64,000 nt of DNA from AP-15 sp963755435 (GCA_963755435.1 CAVWJX010000003.1:1183767-1247766), one strand, 5' to 3'; positions 50,657-61,423 are shown, counted from the stretch's first letter. The notes: generated by a model not told the origin, from the letters alone. Translations and numbers: made by a program.

Positions 50657-51612
50657 TCAGCCGGTGCCACCGGTCCCGCGCCGTCCCGCTCGCCGCGGCC
50701 GGTCTCGGCGCTCCGGACCGGTCTGCCCCGGCCCGACCCGGCTCCCGTCCCCCGTGACCCGCCGCTCGACGACCACCTTGGCGATCCGCCGCTTGTCCAT
50801 CTCGACCACCCTGAGCTCCCAGCCGTCGACCGCGAGGGCCTCGCCCTCCTCGGGGATGTGGCCGAAGCCGTCGAAGAGGTAGCCGCCGAGGGTCACGTAC
50901 TCGCCGTCGGGGATCTCGATGCCGAGCCGCTCGCGGACGTCGTCGACGTTCGCCCGGCCGTCGACCAGCCAGCGGGCGCCGTCCACCCGGACGATCGCGG
51001 GCTCCTCGTCGGCCGGGTCGAACTCGTCGTGGAGGTCGCCCACGAGCGGCTCGAGGAGGTCCTTGACCGTGAGGACGCCCGGCCACGCCCCCGTACTCGT
51101 CGACCACGACGGCGAAGCCCCGGCGCTGGCGGCGCATCTCGGCCAGGGCGTCGAGGACGCGGCGCGACTCGGGCACGACGTAGGGCTGGCGGAGCCGGCG
51201 GGAGATCTCGAGCGGCGACTGCGGCGCTCGGTCCGGCCACGCCCGCCGGCTCGGCCGGCCGCGCCAGCCGGGCGCCGGAACAGGTCGTTCACGAACAGCA
51301 CGCCCACGAGGTCGTCGAGGTCGTCGTGGACCACCGGGAAGCGCTGTGGCCCGACTCCCGGACCGCCCGGGCCACGTCCTCGGCGTGCACCGGGATGGTG
51401 AGGGCCACGACGTCGACCCGCGGGGTCATGACCTCCCGGACCTCCATGTCGCGCAGGTCGGCCAGGGCGTCGATGATCAGCCGCTCCTGCTCGCCGGCCT
51501 CGCCGGCTCGCCGGCGGCCCGGCCGGCGCGCCTCGCCGCGGCGCCGGCCGCGCTGCCACCAGTGGCGGCCGGGGCTGCCTGGTGGAGGCTGGTGCGGACG
51601 CCGTCCGGGCAC
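50657..51612 (-). CDS. CorC/HlyC-type CBS-pair protein lacking the membrane domain
   Basis: Reads EQERLIIDALADLRDMEVRE, VMTPRVDVVALTIPVHAEDV (first CBS), then FPVVHDDLDDLVGVLFVNDL, YVVPESRRVLDALAEMRRQR, RGFAVVVDEYGGVAGVLTVK (second CBS) and the CorC_HlyC domain WLVDGRANVDDVRERLGIEI, YVTLGGYLFDGFGHIPEEGE. No DUF21 membrane part is encoded; the start at about 51612 is preceded by another gene. This matches short CorC/YbeX-like members. The tail is Arg/Gly-rich, TGA at 50657. About five insertions. Confidence 0.83.
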
Positions 51613-51627
51613 GCTGCGCGCCGTCGG

Positions 51628-52093
51628 TCAGGCTCCGGCGAGGCTGTCCGGCGCCGCGAGTGCGGCCGCGCGGCCGACCAGCACCGGGACCGGGCTGGTA
51701 CGACGTCGTCGGCGTAGGTGCCGCCGTCGAGCAGGGCGGCCGTGGCCCGGCGGAGGCGCAGCGGGTCGAGCGGCTTGACCAGCCAGCCCTCGGCGCCCGA
51801 GCGGCGGGCCAGGAAGACGTCGGGCCGGCGGTCGAGCAGCATGAGCACCGGGACGTGGTCGACGTCCAGGTAGGACTCCTCCAGCGCGAGCTCCAGGCAG
51901 ACGGCCATGCCGCCCATGTTGCCCATCTGCATGTCGACCACGACCAGGTCGGGTGCGTCCTCGCGCGCACGAGCGGTCGACGGCGTCGGGGCCCGAGGCC
52001 ACCTCGAGGACCTCGATGTCGGGCGCCTCGGGTGACCGAGGCGACCTCGCGGCGGACGGTGGGGGCGTCGCTGGCGACCACGATGGTGCGCAC
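51628..52093 (-). CDS. Stand-alone receiver-domain protein
   Basis: GTG at 52093 opens VRTIVVASDAPTVRREVASV. After frameshifts: EVLEVASGPDAVD, APDLVVVDMQMGNMGGMAVC (phospho-acceptor Asp), VPVLMLLDRRPDVFLARRSG and AEGWLVKPLDPLRLRRATAA (conserved Lys). It ends after LLDGGTYADDVVP with TGA at 51628. No output domain is visible. It follows the second ArsA-like gene with an 11-bp gap, so it is probably in that operon. Confidence 0.82.
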
Positions 52094-52103
52094 GGCGGCG
52101 AGG

Positions 52104-53275
52104 TTACCCGACCCCGACCGGCCGCGGACCGCCGCCGGACCGAAGAGGCTGGTCGGCCACGAGGCCGAGCCCGCCCAGGTCGTGGACGTCGGTCCCGAGC
52201 AGCGGGACCCGGCCCACCGGGGCCGGGGCCACGCGCCGGGCGAGCTCGGCGTAGGCCGCGCTCCTCGCGCTCGGCCAGCGTCCTCGAGGTGGTCGAGGTT
52301 GTCGACCAGGGCGGCCAGGGCGCTCCCCGGCCGGGGCCGCGGGCATGGCCACGGCGCCACGCGGCCGAACGTGGGGGTGCACCCGGTTGACCACCAGGGC
52401 CGCCGGGCTCGACGCCGGTGTCGGCGAGCCTGCCGGCGAAGAAGCTCGGCCTCGTCCACCGCGTCGGGCCGGGGGGAGGTGACGAGCACGTAGGCGGTGG
52501 CCGGGTCGGCCAGCAGCTCGCGCACGGCGCCGGCCCGGTCGCGGAAGCCCTCCTCCATCCCCTCGAAGGCCTGGAAGAAGGCCACGGCGTCCTGCGACGA
52601 TCTCGGCCCCGGCCACCTTGGAGATGGTCCGGAGGAGCGCCTGGGTGGCCACGCTCGACCGCCCGCAGGTAGGCCCGGGTCGGGCACCAGCAGCGCCCGG
52701 AAGAGGCGGTTCTCGAGGAAGTGGGTCAGCCGGCGCGGGCGCGTCGAGCAGGTCGAGGGCGTTGCGGGTGGGCGGGGTGTCGACGACCACGACGTCGTAG
52801 TCGGCCGCTCTCGGTCAGCTCGTAGAGCTTCTCCATGGCCATGTACTCCTGGGTGCCCGACAGCGCGCCGGCGAGGTTCTGGTAGAGGCGGTTGGCCTGG
52901 ATGGCGTCGGCCTGCTCGGGCGTCCGGGCGTAGCGCGCGACCAGGTCGTCGAAGGTGCCCTTGGTGTCGAGCATCGAGCGCGTGCAGCTCGCCCGGGCCA
53001 GTCGCCCGGCACCTCGGTCGGGCGTGTTGGGGAGCGACTCGACCCCGAGGGCGTCGGCCAGCCGCCGGGCCGGGTCGACGGTGACCACGCAGGCCCGCCG
53101 CCCCGGCGGGCCGCCTCGAGGGCGAAGGTCGCCGACGACCGTGGTCTTGCCGACCCCGCCCGGGCCGCAGCACGACCACGACGCGGCCGCTCGCCGCGGC
53201 CAGCGTCGGCGAGCGAGGCCCGCCGGCGGCTCGGCCGTCCCGGTCGCGGCGTCGGCCGGCCTCGGCGGGCGAGCT
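52104..53275 (-). CDS. ArsA/Get3-like anion-transport ATPase 2
   Basis: Member of the ArsA/Get3 P-loop family. After frameshifts: VVVVLGPGGVGKTTV (deviant Walker A), ACVVTVDPARRLADALGVES, LHALMLDTKGTFDDLVARYA, NRLYQNLAGALSGTQEYMAM, EKLYELTESADYDVVVVDTP (Walker B) and PTRNALDLLDAPRRLTHFLE. It ends PLRSGGGPRPVGVG with TAA at 52104. The tandem pair opposite whiB matches Rv3680-Rv3679 beside whiB4 in mycobacteria. About nine insertions; the start is inferred. Cargo unknown. Confidence 0.87.
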
Positions 53276-54251
53276 GCCTCGACGCCCGTCGGTCAGGGCC
53301 GCCGGCCAGCGCGGCCGAGCTCGTCGGGCCCGATCGGTCGGGCGCGGCGAGCGCGGGCAGCGCGGAGCTGGGGGAGGGGCAGCTCCCGGGCCAGCCGCTC
53401 GACCTGCTCGGCCTGCGAGGCCGCAGCGCGGCCGAGCCGGAACGCGCCGGGCCGCCTCGAGGGCCGGCGAGCTGGGCCGCCGTCGAGCGTGACCCCGGCC
53501 TCGGCCGCGGCGGCCTCGGCCGCCGGGACGGCCGAGGCGGGCCGGCGGCTCGTCGCAGCCGTTCACCACCACCGGGCCGAGCTGGACGCCCGACCCGGTC
53601 CTCGAGCTGGTAGGCGGCCTCGACGGTCTCGCTGACCGGCATCTCCTCGGGCAGGGTGACGAGCATGACCCGGCAGCGCGCCGGGTCGCGCAGCAGCTCG
53701 ACGACCTCGGCCGCCTGGGCCCGGACCGGGCCGCTCCGGGCGGCGTCGAGCAGGCCGCTGGCCGAGGTGAGGAAGGTGACGGCGTGGCCGGTGGCCGGGG
53801 CGTCGACGACGATGAGGTCGGCCACCCGGTCCCGCTCGAGCTGCTTGACCTTGCCCAGCACCAGGACGTCGCGGATGCCCGGGATGGCCGTGGCCACCAC
53901 GTCGACCACGCCCGAGCGAGACCAGCCGCTTGGAGACCCGCTGAGGCCGTGGTCGGCCAGGTACTCGAGCAGCGCGTCGTCGGGGGTGATCCGCCGCGCC
54001 CGGACCGTGCCCCCGCCGGGTCGCCGCCGGTGCCGGGCGGCAGAGGACCGTCTCGTCGTAGTCGAGGCGGCCCGCTGCCGCCGAAGGCCGCGGCCGATGC
54101 CCGGCCGGCCCTCGAGCTCGACCAGGAGCACCGACAGCCCGGCGTCGGCGGCCATGCGGGCCAGGGCGGCGGCCACGGTGGTCTTGCCCACCCCGCCCTT
54201 GCCGGCGACCACCAGGACCCGGCTCTCTGCGCAGAAGGCGGCGACGTCCAT
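53276..54251 (-). CDS. ArsA/Get3-like anion-transport ATPase 1
   Basis: ATG at 54251 opens MDVAAFCAESRVLVVAGKGG, continuing VGKTTVAAALARMAADAGLS (deviant Walker A) and VLLVELEGRPGIGRG. Further blocks: ITPDDALLEYLADHGL, VDVVATAIPGIRDVLVLGKV, KQLERDRVADLIVVDAPATG, HAVTFLTSASGLLDAARSGP and VMLVTLPEEMPVSETVEAAY, all typical of the actinobacterial ArsA pair. The C-terminal third is badly frameshifted and its stop unresolved. It is divergent from whiB across 139 bp. Confidence 0.87.
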
Positions 54252-54389
54252 CCGGCGGCGAGCGTAGCCCCGGCGCTCCGTCGCGCCGGTGGCGCAGGCG
54301 CCCGGGAAATCCCTGGTCAAGCCCCTTGTCGGCCCGGAGGCCCGGGGGTACCCTGGCCCGCGACGGGGAGGGGATCCAGGGGGTGGAGC

Positions 54390-54649
54390 ATGCGTCAGGC
54401 AGTCGGAGAGTCGTGGCAGGCGAAGGCGGCGTGCCGGGGGCCGCAGGCGGCGGCGTTCTTCCCGCCGTCGCACGCCGAGCGCAAGGACGAGAAGCGGCCC
54501 GGGAGGCCCGGGCCAAGGCGATCTGCGCCGAGTGCCACGTGCGGCGCGACTGCCTCGACTACGCCATCCGCATCCGTGAGCCCCACGGCATCTGGGGCGG
54601 CCTGAACGAGGTCGAGCGCAAGCAGATCCTGGAGCGCCGGGCCGGCTGA
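54390..54649 (+). CDS. WhiB-family iron-sulfur transcription factor
   Basis: Small redox-sensing regulator. ATG at 54390 opens MRQAVGESWQAKAACRGPQA; one insertion near 54492 leads to AREARAKAICAECHVRRDCL and DYAIRIREPHGIWGGLNEVE, ending RKQILERRAG with TGA at 54649. Four cysteines (CRGP, then CxxCx5C) bind a 4Fe-4S cluster and the GIWGG turn contacts the sigma factor. About 86 residues. Position opposite the ArsA pair suggests a WhiB4-type member. Confidence 0.93.
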
Positions 54650-54692
54650 GCGGATTCGCGGCCGGCACCCGGCGGCCTCAGCGCGGGCCGGC

Positions 54693-55262
54693 TCAGGCCC
54701 GTCCTCGGCGTGGCGTCGCCGGCTGCCCCCAGCCGAGCATGCCGGGGCACCGTGGCCACGATCAGGATGAAGAGGGCGAAGGTGATGACGTGCACCGAGG
54801 TGCACCACAGGCAGATGTTGCCGATGATGAGGAGCTCGGCAGCCACCAGGTAGAGGGCGAAGCCATGCCCACCACACCAGGGCCAGCCGCAGCCAGGTGC
54901 ACCCGCCGGTCGGTCGGACGCCACAGCGAGGGCAGTTGACGACCGCCATCACGACGTAGAAGCCCAGGCCGAGCAGCGGCCACCGGGATGCCGAGGAAGT
55001 AGCGACTGGGCGCTGGTGGTGACCTTCTGCAGTTGATGACCCCGGTGTCCGGGCAGGCGAGCGGGATCTTGGCGAAGTGGTCGACGGTCAGGTAGATGGC
55101 GACCCCGAGGCCGAGCGAGCGAGAGGAGCAGCGACAGGCCGATCCGCCAAGGGCCGGGGCGCTGCACCGGCTCGGTCCGCTCGGCGATCGCGCGGTCGCC
55201 GATCGCCGGCGTCCCGCCACGCGGCTCAGGAGCTCGAGCCCCATGCGTCTTGGCCGCCGCCT
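54693..55262 (-). CDS. Vitamin K epoxide reductase (VKOR) family protein
   Basis: Membrane disulfide-forming enzyme that reoxidises DsbA-like partners. Readable: RIGLSLLLSLLGLGVAIYLT, VDHFAKIPLACPDTGVINCQ (outer cysteine pair), SRYFLGIPVALLGLGFYV, LYLVAAELLIIGNICLWCTS (active-site CxxC) and VHVITFALFILIVATVPRHA. Four or more membrane helices. Both ends are uncertain: the stop near 54693 is inferred, and the 5' end runs in frame with the upstream DUF929 gene after one correction. Confidence 0.87.
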
Positions 55263-56366
55263 TCACGCCCTTGCTGGTGCAGACCGAGGCCGGCTTCTCC
55301 CCGTCGACTGTTGCAGATCGAGGCCGAGATGTAGTTGGACGTGGCGATGATGGCCTGGGTGACCGGGTTGGTTGGTTGTCGGTGAGGCCGGCGGCGATCT
55401 GCGCCCGGGTGAGGCCCTGGAGGATCGACCGGCGAGTAGCTGGCGCCCGAGATCACGAACTTGTTGCCGATGTCGATGAACGGGATCGAGCCGCTGGCGT
55501 GTGGACGCCGCCGGTGTACTTGGAGGTGTCGTACTTCTTGACCAGCGTCTGCTCTGGCCGAGCTAGCGGCTGGAGGATCTCGTAGCCGGTGCCGGCGGCG
55601 TTCTGCTGGCTGCTGTAGAGCTCCCCGTCTGCAGCGCCGACGTAGGGGCTGGTGAACGTGGCCTTGGCGAAGGTGAAGGTCTGGGTGCTTGGGTAGACGT
55701 CGGTCGAGCTGGACTGCATCGTCTGCAGGCCGGTCAGTGTGCCGAACCGGCTGTAGCGTGGCCACCATGGCCCAGCGCTCGGCCGCGCAGTACGGGCAGT
55801 ACTCCCCGCCCATGTAGAAGACGCCGGGCTTTGTGTCGGAAGGTGAGCGGCGGCTGCTGGCCCTTGATCTGGTGGGGCGGGCTGACGGCCACTGTGGGCG
55901 ACGACACGCCGACCGTGTTGTACACCGACGCCGGGATGTTGGTGACCTGCTGCTCGATCTGGGCGGGCACCGGCTGCGCGGTGGCGCCGCTGGCGCTGGG
56001 GCTCGACGTGCCGGTGAGCTTCACCACCACCAGGACCACGACCACGATCAGGACGAGCGCCACCGCGCCCCAGGTCAGCAGGGCGGTCGGGGAGCGCCGG
56101 GGACCGGGCGCCGGGCCGCCTGGGGACCGCCGCGGGGCGGCCGCTGCCCACCCTTCCGCCCCGCCCTTGCCCTGGCCGGTCGGGCCCCGCCCGCCGGCAC
56201 CCTGCTTCTGGCCGGGACCGCCGGACCCGGGCTTCGACCCCTGGCCGGGGCTGGCCCCGCTGACGCCCCGGGCCGCCTCCTTGCCGGAGACCGCCCGGCT
56301 CTGGGCGCGGCTCCGGTCCTTGTCCGCCTGGTTCCGGGCGGGCTTCTGGTCGCTGTCGTCTGCCAT
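55226..56366 (-). CDS. Membrane-anchored DUF929 thioredoxin-like protein
   Basis: ATG at 56366 opens MADDSDQKPARNQADKDRSR, a charged Gly/Gln-rich cytoplasmic region, then one membrane helix (LLTWGAVALVLIVVVVLVVV). The exported part reads GRPGVFYMGGEYCPYCAAER (redox CPYC), MVATLSRFGTLTGLQTMQSS, TFTFAKATFTSPYVGAADGE, HTPAASGSIPFIDIGNKFVI and NPVTQAIIATSNYISASICN. Dozens of actinobacterial relatives sit with VKOR, and the CPYC motif suggests it is the VKOR partner. Six or more insertions. Confidence 0.82.
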
Positions 56367-56567
56367 CGTCGTCGAGTCCTCGGGTCTTGTCGTGACGGTC
56401 TGCCTGCGCCGCCCCCCGGCGGCGGCCGCCGCGTCCGGTGCCTGATCGGAGGATGCGCCGGAGAGCGTAGACCAGGGCCTGGCCTCCGAGCGCTGCGGGG
56501 GCGTCGTGGGTCCAGACGCACGACGCGTGCGGCCGTGACGCGGCTACCCACGGGTAGCCTGCCCACC

Positions 56568-57469
56568 GTGACGCCCGCCCCCCACCCGGCGTCCCCCGGT
56601 GGCCCGCCCGGCGAGGTGGCGCTCCGCCCGGCGGCCACGCTGATGCTGGTGCGGGACGGCCGCCCACGGCGAGGCGCCGCTCGAGGTGCTGATGGTGCGG
56701 CGGAACCTGCGCTCCGACTTCGTGGGCGGCGCCTACGTCTTCCCCGGCGGCGGGGTGGACCCGGACGACGGCGAGCGACCGGCGGCCGCGCTGCAGCAGC
56801 GGCCGGGACCGACGCCGAGGCGAGCCGCGATCCTCGGGGTGCCGGCCGGCGGGCTCGCCTACTGGGTGGCCGCGCTGCGGGAGTGCTTCGAGGAGGCCGG
56901 GCGTGCTGCTGGCCTACGGCGGCCCGGCACCGGGCCCGGCGGGCCCCGCGCTGGCTCGTCTCGTTCGAGGCGCCGGCGGCCGCCGAGCGGTTCGCCCGCC
57001 TCCGCGCCGAGGTCAACGCCGGGCGGCGCCGGTTCCTCGACGCCTGCCGCGAGGAGGGGCTCGCGCCTGGCCCTCGACCGGGTCCACTACTTCGCCCACT
57101 GGGTCACGCCCCGAGGGCGCCCCGCGCCGCTACGACACCCGGTTCTTCGTGGCCGGGGCGCCGCCGGGCCAGGACGCGGCCCACGACGCCGGGGAGACGA
57201 TCGCCGCGGCGTGGCTCCGGCCGGCCGACGCCCTCGGCCGCTTCCGGGCCGGCGAGATCGAGCTGATCTTCCCCACCATCCGGACCCTGCAGGCGATCGG
57301 GCGGTTCGCCACCGGCGGCGAGCTCGTGGCCGCCGCCGCCGCAGCCGGCCGGGCGCCGCTCGACCCTCCCCCGCGGTGGTCGTCGACGGCCGCGCCGTGC
57401 GGATCCTCCTCCGGTCCCGGGCGACCCCGGCTACGAGGCCGCCGACCGGCCGGCCGCCGAGCCCGTTAG
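56568..57469 (+). CDS. Nudix hydrolase
   Basis: GTG at 56568 opens VTPAPHPASPGGPPGEVALR. PAATLMLVRDGRP, LEVLMVRRNLRSDFVGGAYV, FPGGGVDPDDGERP and AALRECFEEAGVLLA (the Nudix box RExxEEAG) follow, then VNAGRRRFLDACREEGLALA, RVHYFAHWVTPEGAPRRYDT and RFFVAGAPPGQDAAHDAGET. The long insert between GGG and the RE-EE helix is typical of NUDT7/19-like CoA-type members. Six insertions. The stop, TAG at about 57467-57469, overlaps the convergent Mrp stop. Confidence 0.87.
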
Positions 57470-58696
57470 GCGTGCCGCTCGGCGGCCACCGCGTCGGCCA
57501 CCCGGTCCAGCAGGCGGGCCGTGCACCCCGAGGTCTCCACCACCGGGGCCACCTCCTCGGCCACCGTCCGGGCCAGCGTCGGCGAACACGCCGGCCAGCT
57601 CGCCGTCCCCGAGGGCCACCGGCTCGCCGGCGTCGCCCCCCGCCGCCAGGACGGGTGGAGCGGGATGGACCCCACCAGGGGCACGCCCAGCTCGGCGGCC
57701 AGGCGGGCGCCGCCCCCCGACCCGAAGAGGGCGTAGGTGGTGCCGTGCTCGCAGGTGAAGTCGCTCATGTTCTCGATCACCCCGGCCACCCGCAGGTAGC
57801 CCCGCCGGGCCATGTCGGCCGCCCGGGCCGCCACCTGCTGGGCGGCGAGCGGCGGGCGTGGTCACGACCAGCATCTCGGTGCGCGGGCAGCATCCGGGCC
57901 AGGCCCATCTGGACGTCGCCGGTGCCGGGGGGCAGGTCGATCAGGAGGTAGTCGAGGTCGCCCCAGTGGGCGTCCTGGAGGAACTGCTGGACGGCCCGGT
58001 TGAGCACCAGCCCCCGCCACATGATCGCCCGGTCCTCGTCGGCCAGGAACCCCATGGACAGCACCCGCGAGCAGGCCCGTCGCCGACCGGCCGCTCGAGC
58101 GGGACCATCTTCCCTCGCGGGCCTCGACGCCGCCCTCCATGCCGAGCAGCCGGGGCACCGAGAAGCCCCAGATGTCGGCGTCGAGGACGCCCGACGGTGC
58201 AGGCCCCGGCGGGCCAGGGCCACGGCCAGGTTCACGGTGACCGAGGACTTGCCCACCCCGCCCTTGCCCGAGGCCACCGCCAGGACCCGGGTCGTCGGGC
58301 GGCACGGCGGTCGTCGGGCGCCTCCTCCCGGGCCTTCCACCGGGCCCGGGCCATCACCGGCCGCCTGCTCGTCGGCGTCCATCTCGCCGATCGCGAGGTC
58401 GACCGACGGTGACCCCGGGCACGCCGCCGAGGCGGCCGCGGACGTCGCGCTCGATCTGGGCGCGCAGCGGGCACCCGGCGATGGTCAGGGCCACCTCCAC
58501 GGCGACGGCGCCGTCCGGGCGCCACCCTGACGTCCGCGCACCATGCCCGAGGTCCACGATGTCGTCCCCCAGCTCGGGGTCGATGACGGCCCGCAGGGCC
58601 TCGCGGACCTCGTCCGCGGTGGGGCGCGGTCCCGGTCGCCGGCGGGCGGCCGGTCCCGGCCCGGCCGGCCGCGGCCCCGCCGCCGGTGCCGGCATG
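57466..58696 (-). CDS. Mrp/NBP35-type iron-sulfur carrier ATPase
   Basis: ATG at 58696 leads to a MIP18/DUF59 domain: PTADEVREALRAVIDPELGD, DIVDLGMVR, VALTIAGCPLRAQIERDVRG. The ParA-like ATPase follows: VLAVASGKGGVGKSSVTVNL (deviant Walker A), DADIWGFSVPRLLGMEGGVE, LSMGFLADEDRAIMWRGLVL, LDYLLIDLPPGTGDVQMGLA and VAGVIENMSDFTCEHGTTYA. TAA at 57468-57466. No CxxC motif survives in the readable C-terminus apart from C in DFTCEHG. Seven or so insertions. It is divergent from the ErpA-like gene, fitting an Fe-S assembly role. Confidence 0.93.
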
Positions 58697-58902
58697 CGGC
58701 GTCCCGGCGACCACGCGCCGATCCTACCTGGCCAGGCGGTCCGGCCGACCGCCGGGCGGGCGGCCCGGGCGGTGGGCGCCGGTGCCGACCGGCCTGCCCC
58801 GGTACCATGGACGAGGAGCAGGCCGCCGCCGGCCGCAGCGGCCGGTGCACGACCAGCGGGATCGCGGACGGGCCGGAGAGCCGTCCCGGCAAGGAGGCAA
58901 CC

Positions 58903-59271
58903 GTGACGACGATGGCGACCTCGGTGAGCATCGGCAAGAAGCCCGACCCGGTGACCCTCACCGACGCCGCGGCGGCCAAGGTGGCCGAGCTGCTGGCCCA
59001 GAGGAGGACGCCGAGGGCCTGGCCCTGCGGGTGGCCGTGCGGCCCGGCGGGTGCTCGGGCTACAGCTACGAGATGTTCTTCGACTCCGAGGTGGCCGACG
59101 ACGACGTGGTCCGCGAGTTCGGCAGCGGTCCGGGTGGTGGTCGACGCGGCCAGCGCCGAGCTGCTGACGGGCGCCACGCTCGACTACTGCGACGGGCTGC
59201 AGGGGGCCGGGTTCCACATCACGAACCCCAACGCCACCCGGACCTGCGGCTGCGGCTCCTCCTTCAGCTGA
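58903..59271 (+). CDS. A-type iron-sulfur carrier (HesB/IscA/ErpA)
   Basis: GTG at 58903 follows AAGGAGG. It reads MTTMATSVSIGKKPDPVTLT, DAAAAKVAELLAQ, then EGLALRVAVRPGGCSGYSYE, MFFDSEVADDDVVREFG, VRVVVDAASAELLTGATLDY and NPNATRTCGCGSSFS. The three cysteines (CSG and CGCG) that hold the cluster are present. Two insertions (about 59007 and 59128). TGA at 59271. About 122 residues. Confidence 0.93.
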   Translation: MTTMATSVSIGKKPDPVTLTDAAAAKVAELLAQRRTPRAWPCGWPCGPAGARATATRCSSTPRWPTTTWSASSAAVRVVVDAASAELLTGATLDYCDGLQGAGFHITNPNATRTCGCGSSFS

Positions 59272-59299
59272 GCTCGGCCCGGGCCGGCCCGCCGGGTCG

Positions 59300-60985
59300 C
59301 CGGCCCCTCCCGCCAGGCCGTCGGTCGGCTTCGAGCGTCGACGGCGCGCCGACGTCGAGGTGCCCGACGACGGCGCGTCCCTGCTCGACGCGCTGCGCGA
59401 GCACCTGGGCTGCCGCGCGCCCAAGGACGGCTGCAGCCCCCAGGGCCAGTGCGGCTGCTGCACGGTGTGGGTCGACGGCGCGCCCGGGTGTCGTGCGTGA
59501 CCCCGGCTGCGGCGGGTGGCCGGCCGCGCGGTGACCACGGTCGACGGGCTGCCGCCGAGGCGACCGGCGCCGCTGGGCCGAGGCCTTCGTGGCCGCCGGG
59601 GCCAGCCAGTGCGGCTTCTGCACGCCCGGGGATCGTCATGCGCCTGGCCGCGCTCGGCCGCGGCGCCGGCCGCCGCCCGACCGAGGCACGCGGTCGCGCC
59701 GGCGCTGCTGGCCCACCTGTGCCGGTGCACCGGCTGGCAGACCGTCGTCGAGGCGGCGTGCGACGTGCCTCGGCGGCACCGCCGCCGGCGCCGGCGGCGC
59801 GCGGTCCGGCCGCGACCCGCTGCTGGCGGCGTGGCGGGCCCAGCTCGAGGGCCCGGCCTTCCAGACCTCGGGCACCCGACGTCGTGCTGGGCGGCGGCGG
59901 GCTTCGCCGACGACACGGCGCCCGCCGGCGCGCTGGTGGCGGTGCCCGACGCGGCCGGGCGGCTGCGTGGTGGCGCCCGAGCCTGGCCGGCGGCCCGGGC
60001 CGCGTCGGCCAAGGTGCAGGGCCGCCGCACTCGACCGGTGCCGCTCGCGCCACCCGCTCGAGGTGCCCGAGGGCGACTGGGCGCTCACCCTGCGGACCAC
60101 CTGGGTGGAGCCGGCCTACCTCGAGCCCGACGCCAGCTGGTGCGCGCCCGGCGGCGAGCCGGCCTCGCCCCTGGCCAACGGCGGCGCCTTCGGCGGCAAG
60201 CGCCGCTCGCCGGTCCCGGCCGACGCCCGGCGCGCTGGCCGACGGCACGGCGGGCCGGTGCGGGTGCTGTGGTCCCGCGAGGACGTCGTCCGGCGCGGCC
60301 CCAAGCGCCCGCCGGTGGCCGCCGGGCATCCGCGCGGACGGCACCGGGGTGCTGCGGGTGGCCCGGCACCGCCGGCGGCCGGCGGGCCTCGACGCGGCCT
60401 GGTCGGCCGGGTGGCCGCCGTGGCGCCCGGGCTGGCGGTCGAGGAGGTCGACGGTGGCCGGGCCCGCCGGTCTCGGCCGACCTGCGGGGCGCCGGGTGGG
60501 CCGAGGCCGCGGTGCTCGGCGGCCGCCGTCGGCGCCGCGTCGAGGCGCCGGCGCCGGCCCGGGCGCGCCGGTCGAGGTGGCCGGCCCGCGCGGCGGCCGG
60601 GCCCGGGTCGACCGTGGCGCCGGGCGGCGAGGTGGCCGTGCGAGGTCTGGGCCGGCGAGGTCCTCGACGCGGTCGACGCTGCGCTCCTACTGCATCGGGG
60701 CGGTGCACCAGGCGCTCGGCTGGGTGCGGCAGCGAGGGCATCGCGGTGGACGACGGCGGCGACGGTGCACGACCTCACCATCCGGTCGTTCGGGATCCTG
60801 CCGGCGCGGCGACATGCCGCCGGTGGAGGTGACGGTGCACGCCGGCGACCGCGTGGCCGGTGAACGGGTCCGACGCCGTCTTCGCGGCCACGGCCGCCGC
60901 GGCGTGGCTGGCCGACGGCCTGCCGCCCGCCTGGCCCACCCGCCGCGCCGGCGCCGGCCCGGAGCCGCCGGCCGGTGCCCGGTGA
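59300..60985 (+). CDS. Molybdenum hydroxylase-like fusion: 2Fe-2S domains joined to a reduced catalytic domain
   Basis: The N-terminus resembles the small subunit of xanthine dehydrogenase/CO dehydrogenase: VEVPDDGASLLDALREHLGC, KDGCSPQGQCGCCTVWVDGA (plant-type 2Fe-2S), ASQCGFCTPGIVMRLAALG and AHLCRCTGWQTVVEAACDV (second 2Fe-2S). The same direction then gives TLRTTWVEPAYLEPDASWCA, PLANGGAFGGKRRSPV (AFGGK as in the Mo subunit), VRVLWSREDVVRRGPKRPPV, TLRSYCIGAVHQALGWVRSE and FGILPARDMPPVEVTV, resembling XdhB ends. Only about 560 codons in total, far shorter than a full XdhA+XdhB. Ten or more insertions prevent deciding between one fused protein and two genes. TGA at 60985. Confidence 0.7.
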
Positions 60986-61390
60986 GCCGCGCCGGTCGGC
61001 CCCTACTCGCCCGGCCGTGCGGGCCGGCGACTGGGTCGTCGACCTCGGGCCAGCTCGGCGTCGTGCCCGGCCCGACGGCGCCCCGGCGCTGGTCGGCGGG
61101 CGGCACGGCGGCCCAGCTCGCGCCAGGCCCTGGCCAACCTGGCCGCGGTGCTGGCCACCGAGGGCGCCGGCCTCGCCGACGTGGTCAAGGCGACCGTGTT
61201 CCTGGTCGACATGGCCGACTTCGCCGCCGTGAACGAGGTGTGGGTCGAGGCCTTCGGCGACCACCGGCCGGCCCGCTCGGCCGTGGGCGTGGCCGCCCTC
61301 CCCCTCGGCGCCCGGGTCGAGGTCGAGGCCTGGGCCTACGTGGAGCGGCACTGGGTGGCCTCGAGCGACCCGTCGGCCCCGCCGGGCTGA
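60982..61390 (+). CDS. RidA/YjgF-family protein
   Basis: GTG at 60982 overlaps the stop of the preceding gene. It reads SRAGRPYSPAVRAGDWVV, SGQLGVVPGPDGAPALVGGG, LANLAAVLATEGAGLADVVK, ATVFLVDMADFAAVNEVWVE and ALPLGARVEVEAWAYVERHW, the usual RidA pattern (GQ, KxTVFL, VEVE). TGA at 61390, about 135 residues. Five insertions in the first half. RidA deaminates reactive enamines/imines; coupling to the hydroxylase-like gene suggests a shared catabolic role. Confidence 0.88.
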
Positions 61391-61423
61391 GCTCGCGGCG
61401 CCGACCCGGCGGGCGGTCGGCGA

